This document shows, in pieces, positions 19,201-27,841 of a DNA stretch of 62,628 nt (its first letter is position 1; the number at the start of each line of letters is the position of its first letter). Source of the DNA: Bacteroidales bacterium (GTDB lineage: Bacteria > Bacteroidota > Bacteroidia > Bacteroidales > UBA932); NCBI GenBank assembly GCA_017398125.1, contig JAFQHE010000023.1, positions 1 to 62,628 of the forward strand, written 5' to 3'. The position numbers were made by a program, and so were the translations under genes. Under the pieces are notes generated by a model. It was given only the letters and a program-made list of their open reading frames with translations. It made no database searches and was not told the origin of the DNA.

Positions 19201-19326
19201 TGTCTCAATTTCCGGTATCAGGTCTATTGGAATATTTATAAGTGAAAAAATACCGAATATTGCCACTGCCACAAAGATCAAGGCAGTGGTAATGGGCTTT
19301 TTCACAGCTGATTCATATAAACTCAT
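16207..19326 (-). CDS. RND efflux pump inner-membrane subunit (AcrB/MdtC-like)
   Basis: Proton-driven efflux transporter of 1039 residues, the inner-membrane part of a tripartite pump. It starts MSLYESAVKKPITTALIFV (first helix). The proton-relay helix carries GMVVDDAIVVLENI (Asp-Asp, about residue 405). There are two periplasmic porter domains and a second GIVVKNGIVLIDY helix near 930, which is the internal duplication typical of RND. The length is standard for the hydrophobe-efflux (HAE) class. It lies 54 bases after the adaptor gene. Substrates cannot be read from sequence. Confidence 0.95.
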   Translation of the reverse strand: MSLYESAVKKPITTALIFVAVAIFGIFSLINIPIDLIPEIETNSIMVMTSYAGASASDIENNVTKPLENVLNSCEDLKHITSQSKENISIITLEFEFGIDIDVATNDVRDKLDMVESALPDDVGNPIIFKFGADDIPIIMLSVTAEESTPGLYKILDDKVANPLARVKGVGAVSVAGAAKRELKVYCDPHKLEAYNLSIEQISQIIGMENRNIPGGNIDVGSNTYALRVQKEFADASEMLNLVVGYHNGSTVYLKDVARVEDGLEERAQETFSNLKKGGMIIIQKQAGSNSVEISEKVKEKLPEIQESLPSDVKLGVIVDTSDNIIRTMNSLKETIAITFILVVFVVYAFLGRWRATFIIALTIPISLLASLMYLFATGSSLNIISMSSLSIAIGMVVDDAIVVLENITTHIERGSRPKQAAIHATNEVAISVVASTLTMLAVFMPMTMISGLSGVLFRQLGWIVSIIMIVSTVAALSLIPMLCSQLLRLNPTMGKFQKLFFVPINKGLDALDRGYGKLLGWAVHHRRSVIMLGLAVFFGAIFILGPMLKTEFFPAQDNGRISISVKLPIGTRQDITRDLALELAEKFMKKYPEITRCNVTEGAADTDNTFASMSTNGTHIMSFNIALTDMEERERGLLEICDMMRADLAEYPIIRTFQVTAGGQSGGMGGQSTVDVEIYGYDFAATDKVANDLTRIMKSYEGINEVVVSRDEYTPEYQVDFDREKLAINGLNTSTAAQFLRNRINGALASYYREDGEEYDITVRYAPEFRQSVEDIENILVYNNMGKGIRIRDLGEVKEILTPPTIERKDRERLVTVKVVCPKDKALSDVVALVNKEMKAMEIPSDIAWQLGGTYEDQQESFGDLITLMLLVVILVFIVMAAQFESLTYPFVIMFSIPFAVVGVLMGLVFTGTPMGIMAMVGLLMLLGIVVKNGIVLIDYTILCRERGMGILLSVVTAGKSRLRPVLMTTLTTVLGMVPMAIGTGTGSEMWRSMGLTVAWGLAVSTLITLVIVPTLYAVFAGNGVKNNRKKLAKRFAV

Positions 19327-19380
19327 TTTTCTGTATATTTATGTTTCTACTTGATATGATTTTTAATGACTGGACTGCGA

Positions 19381-20418
19381 TTATTGCATTACCTCAACAG
19401 CCGCACCGTTTGTCAAACGCGCATGTCCTTCAACAACCACATTGTCACCTGAATTAAGACCACCTACAATCTCATACTCAGTATCCATTCTTCTGCCAAG
19501 CTCAACCTTCTTGAAGTTCACTTTGCCATCTTCAACAACATATACAAATCTGTCACCCGCACCTGTAAGCTTTACAATTGCCATATCAGGAACTACCACG
19601 TGGTTTGCTGTTCCATAAGCAAATGTAGCCCTTGCAAACATACCAGGACGTACTCTGCCATTTGCATTGTCAATCTTTATCTCAACAGGGAATGTTCTGG
19701 TCTGAGGGTCAATTGTCGGATAAACCAAAGATACTTTACCTTTGAATACCTCATCACCGTAAACATCAAGTTTTACATCAACCTCCATACCCTTTTTGAT
19801 GCTTGTAAATAGCTTCTCTGAAGCATTTACCAACAATTTTACAGGACGGATCTGCTCCACTACAAATAGAGGCATTGCACCGCTGTACATATCTCCCTGA
19901 TCATAGTTTCTTGCAGTTACAACTCCATCAATAGGGCTGATAAGAGATGTGTTCTCCATAAGGTTCTTGAATTGAGTTCTTGAAATATTGTAGGCAAGTT
20001 TCATTGCATCCCAATTACTCTTTGATACACCACCAACCTCATAAAGTTTTGTGATTCTCTCAAATTCCAATGAGTCATTGCTCATCTTCAACTTCACCTG
20101 CTCAAGACTCAATGCATCCATCTTTGCAAGAATCTGGCCCTTGCGTACCTGGTCGCCAACCTCAACATAAATTGCAGCAATACGGTTTGGCTGCTGTGGA
20201 GCGATATTATTCTTGATATTAGGCTCAACAGTAGCAGTAAATACCTCAATCTGCTCTACCTCCCTCTCAAAACATTGTTTAACCTTAACTTTGACTGCAG
20301 ACTCTTTTTCTGCCACTGCTGCCTCTTCGCTTGCACCATTGTTGTTACATGCTGCCGCAGAAGTAAAGATTGCAGCCGCAAGCAGCATCTTGAAGAAATT
20401 AGTTTTTTTCATATTCAT
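19381..20418 (-). CDS. RND efflux membrane-fusion adaptor lipoprotein (HlyD/AcrA family)
   Basis: Periplasmic adaptor of 345 residues that links the pump to the TolC channel. The signal peptide ends in SAAAC (Cys24), so it is inner-membrane anchored by lipid. A lipoyl-like half (IAAIYVEVGDQVRKGQILAKMD, about 80-101), a helical hairpin (about 103-140), the returning lipoyl half (SPIDGVVTARNYDQGD) and beta-barrel domains (about 190-340) are all visible. The Met at residue 3 is an alternative start. It lies 21 bases downstream of tolC. Confidence 0.93.
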   Translation of the reverse strand: MNMKKTNFFKMLLAAAIFTSAAACNNNGASEEAAVAEKESAVKVKVKQCFEREVEQIEVFTATVEPNIKNNIAPQQPNRIAAIYVEVGDQVRKGQILAKMDALSLEQVKLKMSNDSLEFERITKLYEVGGVSKSNWDAMKLAYNISRTQFKNLMENTSLISPIDGVVTARNYDQGDMYSGAMPLFVVEQIRPVKLLVNASEKLFTSIKKGMEVDVKLDVYGDEVFKGKVSLVYPTIDPQTRTFPVEIKIDNANGRVRPGMFARATFAYGTANHVVVPDMAIVKLTGAGDRFVYVVEDGKVNFKKVELGRRMDTEYEIVGGLNSGDNVVVEGHARLTNGAAVEVMQ

Positions 20419-20439
20419 TATCTGTTTTTTTGTTTTTAC

Positions 20440-21765
20440 TTATTTGTTTACAGCAGGGGCATCTACACCCAACAATTTATCCAATGTAGATTTTGCCACA
20501 AGGTAATTGTAGATAGACTGGTTGACATACAATCTCGCCTGCAACAGTGCCAACTGGGCATCATTAAGTTCCAAAAGGGTACCGCTACCAATCTCATATC
20601 TCTTCTGTGCAATCTCATATCCGGCCTCTGCACCCTCAATTGATTTTGCAGCTGCCAAGTGCTGCTCTTTGCATGTCTGCATAGAACTCAAGGCACTTCT
20701 TACACCAACCTCCAACTCACGCTGTGCATTCTCAATCTGAAGATCAAGCTGCTGTTTCTGGACTTTGGTCTGCTTTACAGCATGGAATCTCTGACCGCCT
20801 GAGAAGATTGGAATAGCCAATGAGATGGCCGCTGTAGAGTAAGGATTCCACATATAGTCCCCAAATTTCAAATTGTTCTCCATAGCCAACCACTGGTAGT
20901 TTACAGAGAGATTCAATGACGGATAGTATTTTGCAATGTTGATTTCATGATTCTTCTGCAACATCTCACGCTGAATATCCAACTGCTTCAGAGTGCTGTT
21001 GTTGCCCAAATCAACAGAAGCATACATATCTGCATCTGCCAACTCATTCTTGTAGTCTGTCAAGTTACCTACACAGGCAATGTTAAGGTTCAAATCCACA
21101 CCCATCAAGGCTTTAAGCTTCCACAAGGCAAGGGTAACACTGTTCTGCGCATCATACATTGCAGGAATTGCATTCTGAACATTCACCTCTGCTCTGATAA
21201 GGTCAAATTTGGCAGCCTTGCCGTTCTCATACTTCTTCTTTACATCCTCAAGATCTTCCAATGTGTTCTCATAGTTCTCTTTGTATACCTCATACGAATC
21301 ATTGGCAAGCAATGTTGTATAGAAAGTCTGTTTGATCTGGTCTACAAGATCCTGTCTTGAAGCTCTCGCCTTTTCTACAGAGAGTTCAACATCCATTCCT
21401 GTAATCTTGAGGCTCTTCCATAGAGGAACTGATACCAACGGCATTCCCAATGAGAAGCCGGTACTCCAAGTATGATCCCTACCAATCTGGAAAGACTGGT
21501 CACCCATAAACATAGTCTGTTTCTTTATTGCACCCTGGTAGTTGAAACTGAAATCAATCTGAGGGAACAATGAGGCATAAGTACCTTTCTTTGCATACTC
21601 AGTCCTCTTAATCTCCATGTCGGCAACCTTTACAGTAAGGTTCTCGCTCAAAGCAATCTCCAAAGCATCCTGGAGGGTAAGCTTCAATGTATCTTGCGCA
21701 AACGATGGTACTCCCAACGCAAACAAGGATACAATGGCTACAATAGTTTTCAATCCTTTTTTCAT
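20440..21765 (-). CDS. TolC-family outer-membrane efflux channel
   Basis: Outer-membrane protein of 441 residues that forms the exit duct. A signal peptide (MKKGLKTIVAIVSLFALGVPSFAQ, cut after about residue 24) is followed by LTLQDALEIALSENL, the TolC entry motif. Two long coiled-coil repeats (about 150-230 and 350-430) follow, with the final YEIGSGTLLELNDAQLALLQ typical of OEP proteins. It lies 28 bases after the TetR gene, so regulator and pump share a transcript. Confidence 0.93.
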   Translation of the reverse strand: MKKGLKTIVAIVSLFALGVPSFAQDTLKLTLQDALEIALSENLTVKVADMEIKRTEYAKKGTYASLFPQIDFSFNYQGAIKKQTMFMGDQSFQIGRDHTWSTGFSLGMPLVSVPLWKSLKITGMDVELSVEKARASRQDLVDQIKQTFYTTLLANDSYEVYKENYENTLEDLEDVKKKYENGKAAKFDLIRAEVNVQNAIPAMYDAQNSVTLALWKLKALMGVDLNLNIACVGNLTDYKNELADADMYASVDLGNNSTLKQLDIQREMLQKNHEINIAKYYPSLNLSVNYQWLAMENNLKFGDYMWNPYSTAAISLAIPIFSGGQRFHAVKQTKVQKQQLDLQIENAQRELEVGVRSALSSMQTCKEQHLAAAKSIEGAEAGYEIAQKRYEIGSGTLLELNDAQLALLQARLYVNQSIYNYLVAKSTLDKLLGVDAPAVNK

Positions 21766-21793
21766 TTTATATAAATTAAATTATTACTTACAA

Positions 21794-22387
21794 TCAAAAT
21801 TTGTACGACTCCTGCAGTTCATCCAATATTGCCCTGCCCTTCTCCGTACACACTCCTCTCAAAATTATTATGAGGCTATTGAAACATATCTGGGTAGGTG
21901 TATACCTTTCACTCGTCTGTTCAGTCATCTTTACCACCTGATGGTTCAACAGATTTCCCACAATTTCAAAATCTGCATCCTGCAACAGGTATCCCTCATG
22001 TTTGCCCTGATCAAAACGCCTCTTTCCGCTCTCAAGCAGCGTATTCTTTATATGATTCAGCGACTCTGCCGCCTGATGACAATTCTTTATATCCTGCTCA
22101 AACTGTTTTGATACGCCATTTATCACCCCAAACAGGTGCATTGAACATCTGATTATGATTTCAAGCACATTTTCACACTCCTCAGAAACCTGCGACATTG
22201 CCACAATTATTTTGCCACTTTTAAGATTTATAGCTTCCAAAAACAGTTTTTCTTTGTTTGAGAACATTTCATAGAGCGTTTTCTTTGAAATACGCATCTT
22301 TGATGCAAGGTCATCAACGTTTACACGTTTGAATCCACATGCTGCGAACTCGCTATAGACAAACTCCAGAATATGCTCTTTTCTCAT
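21794..22387 (-). CDS. TetR/AcrR family transcriptional regulator
   Basis: Predicted repressor of 197 residues. The N-terminal helix-turn-helix is clear: FAACGFKRVNVDDLASKMRISKKTLYEMFSNKEKLF (about residues 15-50). The variable C-terminal ligand domain follows. It is the first gene of the operon TetR-tolC-hlyD-RND-PII-like, a common arrangement for autoregulated pumps. The 216-bp intergenic region towards a divergent AraC gene holds two long direct repeats that are candidate operators. Confidence 0.92.
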   Translation of the reverse strand: MRKEHILEFVYSEFAACGFKRVNVDDLASKMRISKKTLYEMFSNKEKLFLEAINLKSGKIIVAMSQVSEECENVLEIIIRCSMHLFGVINGVSKQFEQDIKNCHQAAESLNHIKNTLLESGKRRFDQGKHEGYLLQDADFEIVGNLLNHQVVKMTEQTSERYTPTQICFNSLIIILRGVCTEKGRAILDELQESYKF

Positions 22388-22468
22388 AATTTAAGCGGCC
22401 AAAGCCCATTTACCATTTTCGGCTGCAAATTTGACACAATATACAGGAAACTTTTTTGCCTTAAAAAG

Positions 22469-22497
22469 TATATTTTTGGTTCAAAACTATACAATTC
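22469..22497. repeat. Direct repeat 1 in the TetR/AraC divergent region, possible operator
   Basis: Begins TATATTTTTGGT and continues TCAAAACTATACAATTC. It includes the short inverted repeat TTTTG-GTT-CAAAA. It is matched by repeat 2 at 22552-22580. Confidence 0.6.
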
Positions 22498-22551
22498 TAT
22501 TTCACAACCCAAACTCAACAACTTTTTATAACTTTTTTTATTCCACTTCTC

Positions 22552-22580
22552 TATATTTTGGTATCAAAATTGTACAGTCC
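22552..22580. repeat. Direct repeat 2 in the TetR/AraC divergent region, possible operator
   Basis: Begins TATATTTTGGTA and continues TCAAAATTGTACAGTCC. It is 83 bp from repeat 1, close to eight helical turns. It ends 24 bp before the AraC gene start and so probably overlaps that promoter. Confidence 0.6.
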
Positions 22581-22603
22581 GGAACAAAAAAGTCAGAACA
22601 CAG

Positions 22604-23542
22604 ATGAATATTACATACGAAAGACTATTCTCTATCAAGGAGTTCCACAATGCAATGGGCGGAGCCATTCTGGATGACAGCGTGACACTTGCCAAAATAA
22701 ACCATAATAATGTGTCAGTACTCAATGACATGGTTGAAGATATGTTCATGACCCGCTCAATGGGAAATATCCTCTGCAACATTTTTGTACTCAAAGGAGA
22801 AATTTCTGCAACAATAAACTACAGAAACACCCGAATACAAAAACATAGCATCTTCAGTTTCATCCCTTTACTGACAATTACAGAGTTTGTATGTTCACCT
22901 GATACCGAAGCGTACATCTTTATCTGTTCACGCGAATTCATCATGTCGTCCAGCTTCAACAGCAGCCCCATATCAATATCTGAAATAATAAATAGGGAAC
23001 ACTCACCCATTACCACCTTTGAGGGAGCTGCCTTCAAAACAATAAATGACTGCTATTCAAGAATCTGGCACTATCTTAATGACACCGGTCATCTATTGAG
23101 AAGAGAAATTGTCCGCAACTCTATCTACAATTTTCTGATGGAGTTCGCCAATATACTCTTAAGCAGTACAAAAATTGACAAATCAACGGCTGCAATCACA
23201 AAATCATCAATAAAGAAGACATATATCAAGAAGTTTATAGAGCTTCTTGTAAGATATGGCGAAAAGGAGCACAACCCCGCTTTCTATGCCGACAAGCTCT
23301 GCATAAGTGTCCAATATCTCTCCCTGATATTAAAAGAAATATCCGGCAAAACAGCTGGTGGCTGGATTGCCAGATACGTTATAACACGAGCCAAAGTGAT
23401 GCTCCGCAAACCTGAAAACAGCATTCAGCAGGTAGCCGAATCGCTCAATTTTTCAGACCAGTCCTCTTTTGGAAAATTTTTCAAGAAACATACAGGTTCA
23501 TCTCCCAAAAGATACAAAGAGCAGCACATGGTCTTCTTTTGA
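22604..23542 (+). CDS. AraC family transcriptional regulator
   Basis: DNA-binding regulator of 312 residues. The C-terminal double helix-turn-helix is clear: HNPAFYADKLCISVQYLSLI (about 227-246), then NSIQQVAESLNFSDQSSFGKFFKKHTGSSPKRYKEQ at the end. The N-terminal 200 residues look like a cupin-type sensor, with weak similarity only. It is divergent from the TetR-led efflux operon and separated by 216 bp with direct repeats, so cross-regulation of the pump is plausible. Inducer unknown. Confidence 0.88.
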   Translation: MNITYERLFSIKEFHNAMGGAILDDSVTLAKINHNNVSVLNDMVEDMFMTRSMGNILCNIFVLKGEISATINYRNTRIQKHSIFSFIPLLTITEFVCSPDTEAYIFICSREFIMSSSFNSSPISISEIINREHSPITTFEGAAFKTINDCYSRIWHYLNDTGHLLRREIVRNSIYNFLMEFANILLSSTKIDKSTAAITKSSIKKTYIKKFIELLVRYGEKEHNPAFYADKLCISVQYLSLILKEISGKTAGGWIARYVITRAKVMLRKPENSIQQVAESLNFSDQSSFGKFFKKHTGSSPKRYKEQHMVFF

Positions 23543-23544
23543 TA

Positions 23545-25092
23545 TTATCTCCTTACAAACTCCCCGATAGGGTCATTTATATCAAATGTAAGCGACTGTA
23601 CCCTGCCGCCTTTTGCTGTAAATGAAAGCTCAAAATTGCCCCCACCAGGCACAAAGAACTCAAATTTGTTGCCGTTCTTGTGTTTCAAAGGGCTGTCAAC
23701 CTTTCTCAAGTTGAAGAAGAGCTGGCCATCCTTTTCGTATACTTTTGCAGTACCGAACACATCAAGGTGGTACTCTCCCACATAGGCCTTGTTTGCCAAT
23801 GGAGCCACCGGAGTCTCCTCAGGTTTCTCTTCCTCATCCTTACTGAAGAGATCAGCCTTGAACTCTGCAAGATACTCATCAAAATAGGTAGGGTTGTCAT
23901 TGCCGTAATACTTTTCTATAAGATCACGTGCAATTGCAGACTGTGCATCGGCAGAAGTTCCATTGTTTGTAAGGAATACAAAGCCGAGATTCAGATCAGG
24001 AACCATACCTACAAGAGCTGTGTAACCGTATGCCAATCCTGTATGTCTGATGTAACGGCCACGTCTGTTCTGCTCGATAGTCCAACCCTGTGCATAGTTG
24101 CATAGACGCGACGAATCGCATGATGTAATGGTTTGGGGATAGAAAAGCATATCGTGGTTCTTTCTCGAAACAACCTCCTTGCCCTCAAACACACCATGGT
24201 TAAGGTTCATCTTTACCCAGTTTGCCATATCCTCTGCAGTTGAGATCACAAATCCTGCAGGTGCCACGGCAGAGAGCCATGTAAATGCATTCTCCTTATC
24301 GGTACGCGGAACAACTGCTATCTCATCCTTATCCTCGGCCTTACGCAACCTGTAACCCTGTGCCAGATTCTCCGCAGTAAAGAATGAGACATTTCCGGTT
24401 GTACTGTTCTTCATTCCAAGTGGTGTAAAAATACGCTCAACTATTGCCTCATCCCAACTTTTGCCTGTATATTTTTCAATGATTTTTGCAGCTACAGTAT
24501 ACATTTCGTTATTGTACGCATATTTTGTTCTGAAGCTGTATGTAGGCTGCACAACTGCAAACAGCCGGTAAAGGTCATCCCTGTCATATCCGAAGAATGG
24601 AAGGTCATCAAGTGCATAGCTGTTGAATCCGGTACGGTGAACCATAATGTCACGAACCTGGAAGTTTTCTGTAGCCCACTTGTCATAAAGCTTGAAATCA
24701 GGAAGATAATTCTTCACTGGCGCATCCCATTTGATTGTATCATAGTCATCCATCACAGTTGCAAGCAGGGCACCTGTTATAGCCTTTGAAGTTGATGCAA
24801 TTACAAATTTTGTCTGAGGTGTGACAGGCACAGCTGCATTGGCCGAATCTCCCAATTTTGCAGAGCCGAAGCCATCCATAAACACTACCTCGCCATCTTT
24901 CACTACTGCCACGGCCATGCCTGGCACCTTCCACTCATCAATGGCACGCTGGCACATTTTGTCAAATCCGTCGGGAATGGATTTGTAATACTTTTCAGAA
25001 GTGTTGCATGTACAGCTTCCCGACAACAACAGAATACCTACACATCCGGCAAGGCACACTGCCAATCTTTTAATTGAGTTTCTCATGGTCAA
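23545..25092 (-). CDS. Serine beta-lactamase-like hydrolase, lipoprotein
   Basis: Class C beta-lactamase/DD-peptidase-like (PBP4*, EstB) protein of 515 residues. The signal peptide ends in LLLSGSC, giving a lipoprotein. The active-site SxxK is Ser100-Thr-Ser-Lys103, the YxN motif is Tyr193-Asn-Asn195, and RHTGLAYG supplies the third (HxG) motif. A C-terminal beta domain of the DUF3471 kind (about 425-515) follows. The Met at residue 3 may be the true start. It may be a peptidase, an esterase or a cell-wall enzyme; antibiotic hydrolysis is not implied. It is the last gene of the long minus-strand operon, 22 bases after murF. Confidence 0.87.
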   Translation of the reverse strand: MTMRNSIKRLAVCLAGCVGILLLSGSCTCNTSEKYYKSIPDGFDKMCQRAIDEWKVPGMAVAVVKDGEVVFMDGFGSAKLGDSANAAVPVTPQTKFVIASTSKAITGALLATVMDDYDTIKWDAPVKNYLPDFKLYDKWATENFQVRDIMVHRTGFNSYALDDLPFFGYDRDDLYRLFAVVQPTYSFRTKYAYNNEMYTVAAKIIEKYTGKSWDEAIVERIFTPLGMKNSTTGNVSFFTAENLAQGYRLRKAEDKDEIAVVPRTDKENAFTWLSAVAPAGFVISTAEDMANWVKMNLNHGVFEGKEVVSRKNHDMLFYPQTITSCDSSRLCNYAQGWTIEQNRRGRYIRHTGLAYGYTALVGMVPDLNLGFVFLTNNGTSADAQSAIARDLIEKYYGNDNPTYFDEYLAEFKADLFSKDEEEKPEETPVAPLANKAYVGEYHLDVFGTAKVYEKDGQLFFNLRKVDSPLKHKNGNKFEFFVPGGGNFELSFTAKGGRVQSLTFDINDPIGEFVRR

Positions 25093-25114
25093 ATCTGTTT
25101 ATTCTTTTCAAGAT

Positions 25115-26491
25115 TTACAATACGTCAAAAATCCTCTCCAGACGCGTACCGCGCGATCCTTTTATCAGAATGGTTGCACCCTGCACTCCATTCTGCACAA
25201 GCCAATCACGCAAAGCGACGGAGTCTTCAAAAAGGGAGACTCTACGGCCGTCAAAACCGCCATCTTTATCGAGTTGGGCCACAGCAGCCTTGAACTCTCC
25301 TCCCACAAACAGTACCTTTTCTGCATTAAGGGAGAGGGCCAATTCCACAATTGTACTATGCTCTTTGAGAGAGTCTGCACCAAGTTCAAGCATATCACCG
25401 AGCACCAGCACCTTCTTCTCTGCCTTTATACCTCTGAAGTTTTCAAGTGAGGCTGCCATGCTTGTAGGATTGGCATTGTAGGCATCAATTATAAGAGTGT
25501 TGTGTTCTGTTCTGGTCATCTGGGAGCGGTTATTTGAAGGCTGATAGGCCTCTATTGCCGCAACTGCCTGTACGGTAGGCACATCAAAATAGGTAGAGAT
25601 ACACAATGCGGCCAATACATTGTCGGTATTATAATCTCCGATAAGCCTGGTTTGGATTGTTACCTCCATCGGTTCTCCCACACTGGCCGCCTCAATACAA
25701 GGATTTGGAACAGTTATTTTCAGGAAAGGGCTTCCATTATTCTCCTTTATGATCCTTACACAATTGTTCTTTATACCATACGGAACAATATGCAGGTTTG
25801 GCCTTTTGTGGGCCATATCAAGAAGATGTGGATTATCTACATTTACAAAGGCTATCTTCTTATGAGCCACAAGGTTATCATATAGTTCACCCTTTGCAGC
25901 CTTCACACCGTCAAAAGAGCCGAACCCCAACAAATGCGCCTTTCCCACATTTGTAACAAGGCCAAAGCTCGGACATACAAGCGAAGAGAGAAGGTTAATC
26001 TCGCCAGGAGCACTGGCTCCCATCTCTATTACCGCCACCTGGGTATCAGGACCGATTCTCAATAAAGTCAGTGGTACACCTATATGGTTGTTCAGATTTC
26101 CTAAAGTTGATACCACTCTATATTTCGCCGACAGCGCCGCAGTTATCAGCTCCTTGGTTGTAGTCTTGCCATTTGTTCCGGTAAGGCCTATTACCGGTAT
26201 TTTAAACTGAAGCCTGTTGTACCTCGCCAGCTGCTGGAGTGCAACAAGCACATCTTCAACAAGCAGCAACTGCTGATGAAGGTGGCCATTTGCATTGTAG
26301 ACCTCTTCATCGTCAACTACAGCATAAGAGGCACCCTGCTCCAGAGCACCCACGGCAAAGTGGTTTCCATTGAAGTTCTCGCCTTTGAGGGCGAAGAACA
26401 TAGTACCCTTTTCTATCTTCCGGCTATCTGTACTTACACCGCTGCATGTGCGGAAAATATCATACAGGGCCGGTATCTCCAAATTCTTCAT
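25115..26491 (-). CDS. murF: UDP-N-acetylmuramoyl-tripeptide--D-alanyl-D-alanine ligase
   Basis: Cytosolic Mur ligase of 458 residues that adds D-Ala-D-Ala to UDP-MurNAc-tripeptide. The ATP-binding GLTGTNGKTTTKE lies near residue 105. An N-terminal domain with GVSTDSRKIEKGTMFFALKGENFNGN, the central YNTDNVLAAL and IIDAYNANPTSM, and a C-terminal ligase domain are all typical of MurF. I start at 26491; a longer frame exists upstream but runs into the preceding gene. The start is 1 base after the ferredoxin-nitroreductase stop, so the two are translationally coupled. Confidence 0.95.
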   Translation of the reverse strand: MKNLEIPALYDIFRTCSGVSTDSRKIEKGTMFFALKGENFNGNHFAVGALEQGASYAVVDDEEVYNANGHLHQQLLLVEDVLVALQQLARYNRLQFKIPVIGLTGTNGKTTTKELITAALSAKYRVVSTLGNLNNHIGVPLTLLRIGPDTQVAVIEMGASAPGEINLLSSLVCPSFGLVTNVGKAHLLGFGSFDGVKAAKGELYDNLVAHKKIAFVNVDNPHLLDMAHKRPNLHIVPYGIKNNCVRIIKENNGSPFLKITVPNPCIEAASVGEPMEVTIQTRLIGDYNTDNVLAALCISTYFDVPTVQAVAAIEAYQPSNNRSQMTRTEHNTLIIDAYNANPTSMAASLENFRGIKAEKKVLVLGDMLELGADSLKEHSTIVELALSLNAEKVLFVGGEFKAAVAQLDKDGGFDGRRVSLFEDSVALRDWLVQNGVQGATILIKGSRGTRLERIFDVL

Positions 26492-26492
26492 A

Positions 26493-27368
26493 TTATATAA
26501 TGTTAGCCTTGAGAGGCTCTCTGTCAATAAAATTAGGGTATCTGAACTCGGCCATTCCAAGTGCCATTCCGGCAACAATCCTCCTTGTAGGATCTATACC
26601 CAAAATACGCTCCAGCCTGCCCTTTCCCTTTTTGGCTGCAGTACACACAAATCCGGTGTATATCTGGCTGACGCCCAGCGATTCAGCCATCAGTGAGCCG
26701 TTCTGATATGCAAGATTGGCATCGGCATCCGCAAAACGTGAACTCCTTGGCGCATGAATGAAGACCACACATTTAGCACCACGCAAAATCTGATCATCAC
26801 CCTTTTTATAGGCCTCCCTTATTCTTTGGAATACCCCCACATATCTGTAGGCGCCATCACCCAATACCCTTTTAAGAAGAGGTTTCAGCAGCGGGTTTTC
26901 AAGCAGTCTTACCATTGATGCAAAATAGTCCAGCACAAACTCAATTATTGCTGTAATCTTATCTTGCGAAGTTACAACAGTGTACTCCAACTGCTGCAGA
27001 TTGCTTGCTGTAGGCGCAGCATTGGCAGTCTCCAGAATCTTATCAATGAACTCCTGCGGGACCTCCTTTGAAACAAGTGCCCTGTTTGAACGTCTGGCCT
27101 TGCACAAAAGCATTACCTGCTCGGGAGTGGGCAATGCCCCATAATCAACCGGATGCACCTTCTCCGGAGGAAAAAGCGAATGTTTTATGGCCATAGCCCT
27201 GCATACGGCGGCACAATGGCCGCACTTTATGCAACTCTGCACATTCTCCACCTTGACACTACGGCAGTTTCCATTGCTGCTCCACTCAAAAATCCTTGAG
27301 GGGCAAACCTTTATGCATTTGCCGCATTTTATGCACTTTGCATTATCTACTGCAAGTTGTATATCCAT
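26493..27368 (-). CDS. Ferredoxin-domain nitroreductase fusion protein
   Basis: Flavoprotein of 291 residues. The N-terminus carries two 4Fe-4S clusters: Cys12, 15, 18, 22 and Cys46, 49, 52, 56 in two CxxCxxCxxxC motifs. A nitroreductase (FMN-binding) domain follows from about residue 85 (RRSNRALVSKEVP, then APTASNLQQLEYTVV). Such fusions take electrons from ferredoxin-type donors to reduce flavin-bound substrates; the physiological substrate is unknown. It lies between dut and murF in the same operon, and a second, simpler nitroreductase lies just upstream of dut. Confidence 0.9.
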   Translation of the reverse strand: MDIQLAVDNAKCIKCGKCIKVCPSRIFEWSSNGNCRSVKVENVQSCIKCGHCAAVCRAMAIKHSLFPPEKVHPVDYGALPTPEQVMLLCKARRSNRALVSKEVPQEFIDKILETANAAPTASNLQQLEYTVVTSQDKITAIIEFVLDYFASMVRLLENPLLKPLLKRVLGDGAYRYVGVFQRIREAYKKGDDQILRGAKCVVFIHAPRSSRFADADANLAYQNGSLMAESLGVSQIYTGFVCTAAKKGKGRLERILGIDPTRRIVAGMALGMAEFRYPNFIDREPLKANII

Positions 27369-27395
27369 AGCCGAATCTGTCCAATTACTTCCAAA

Positions 27396-27830
27396 TCATT
27401 TTCTGCCTGTTGAGCCGAATCCACCCTCTCCACGTTCAGAAACGCCAAGTTCATCAACCTCTTTCCACTCTATCTGCTCATATTTTGCAATTACCATCTG
27501 GGCAATTCTCTCCCCAGGATTCACCACAAACTTCTCCTTCGACAAATTTATAAGAATAACCTTTATTTCACCCCTGTAATCCGCATCAATTGTACCGGGG
27601 GCATTGGCAACAGTAACCCCGAACTTTGCAGCCAGGCCACTTCTCGGACGCACCTGCGCCTCATAGCCGTCGGGAAGCTCAATATATAGACCGGTAGGGA
27701 TCATAGCCCTCTCAAGCGAATCAAGTTCAATAGGTTCTGTAATATTTGCCTTAAGATCCATGCCTGCCGACATTGCCGTTGCATACTGCGGCACATCAAA
27801 TGCAGATTTGTTTACAATCTTTACCTCCAT
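27396..27830 (-). CDS. dut: Deoxyuridine 5'-triphosphate nucleotidohydrolase
   Basis: Trimeric dUTPase of 144 residues that splits dUTP to dUMP and pyrophosphate. It keeps uracil out of DNA and feeds thymidylate synthesis. All five motifs are visible: [17 protein letters not shown], the uracil-site hairpin [20 protein letters not shown] and the C-terminal [10 protein letters not shown]. The length is standard. It lies 27 bases upstream of the ferredoxin-nitroreductase gene and 11 bases after the nitroreductase. Confidence 0.97.
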   Translation of the reverse strand: MEVKIVNKSAFDVPQYATAMSAGMDLKANITEPIELDSLERAMIPTGLYIELPDGYEAQVRPRSGLAAKFGVTVANAPGTIDADYRGEIKVILINLSKEKFVVNPGERIAQMVIAKYEQIEWKEVDELGVSERGEGGFGSTGRK

Positions 27831-27841
27831 ATCTCTAATAT

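Noticed and set aside
23545-25092. Antibiotic-resistance beta-lactamase
   Set aside because: Motifs fit the PBP4*/EstB-like serine hydrolases with a C-terminal beta domain, in a housekeeping operon; resistance is not supported.
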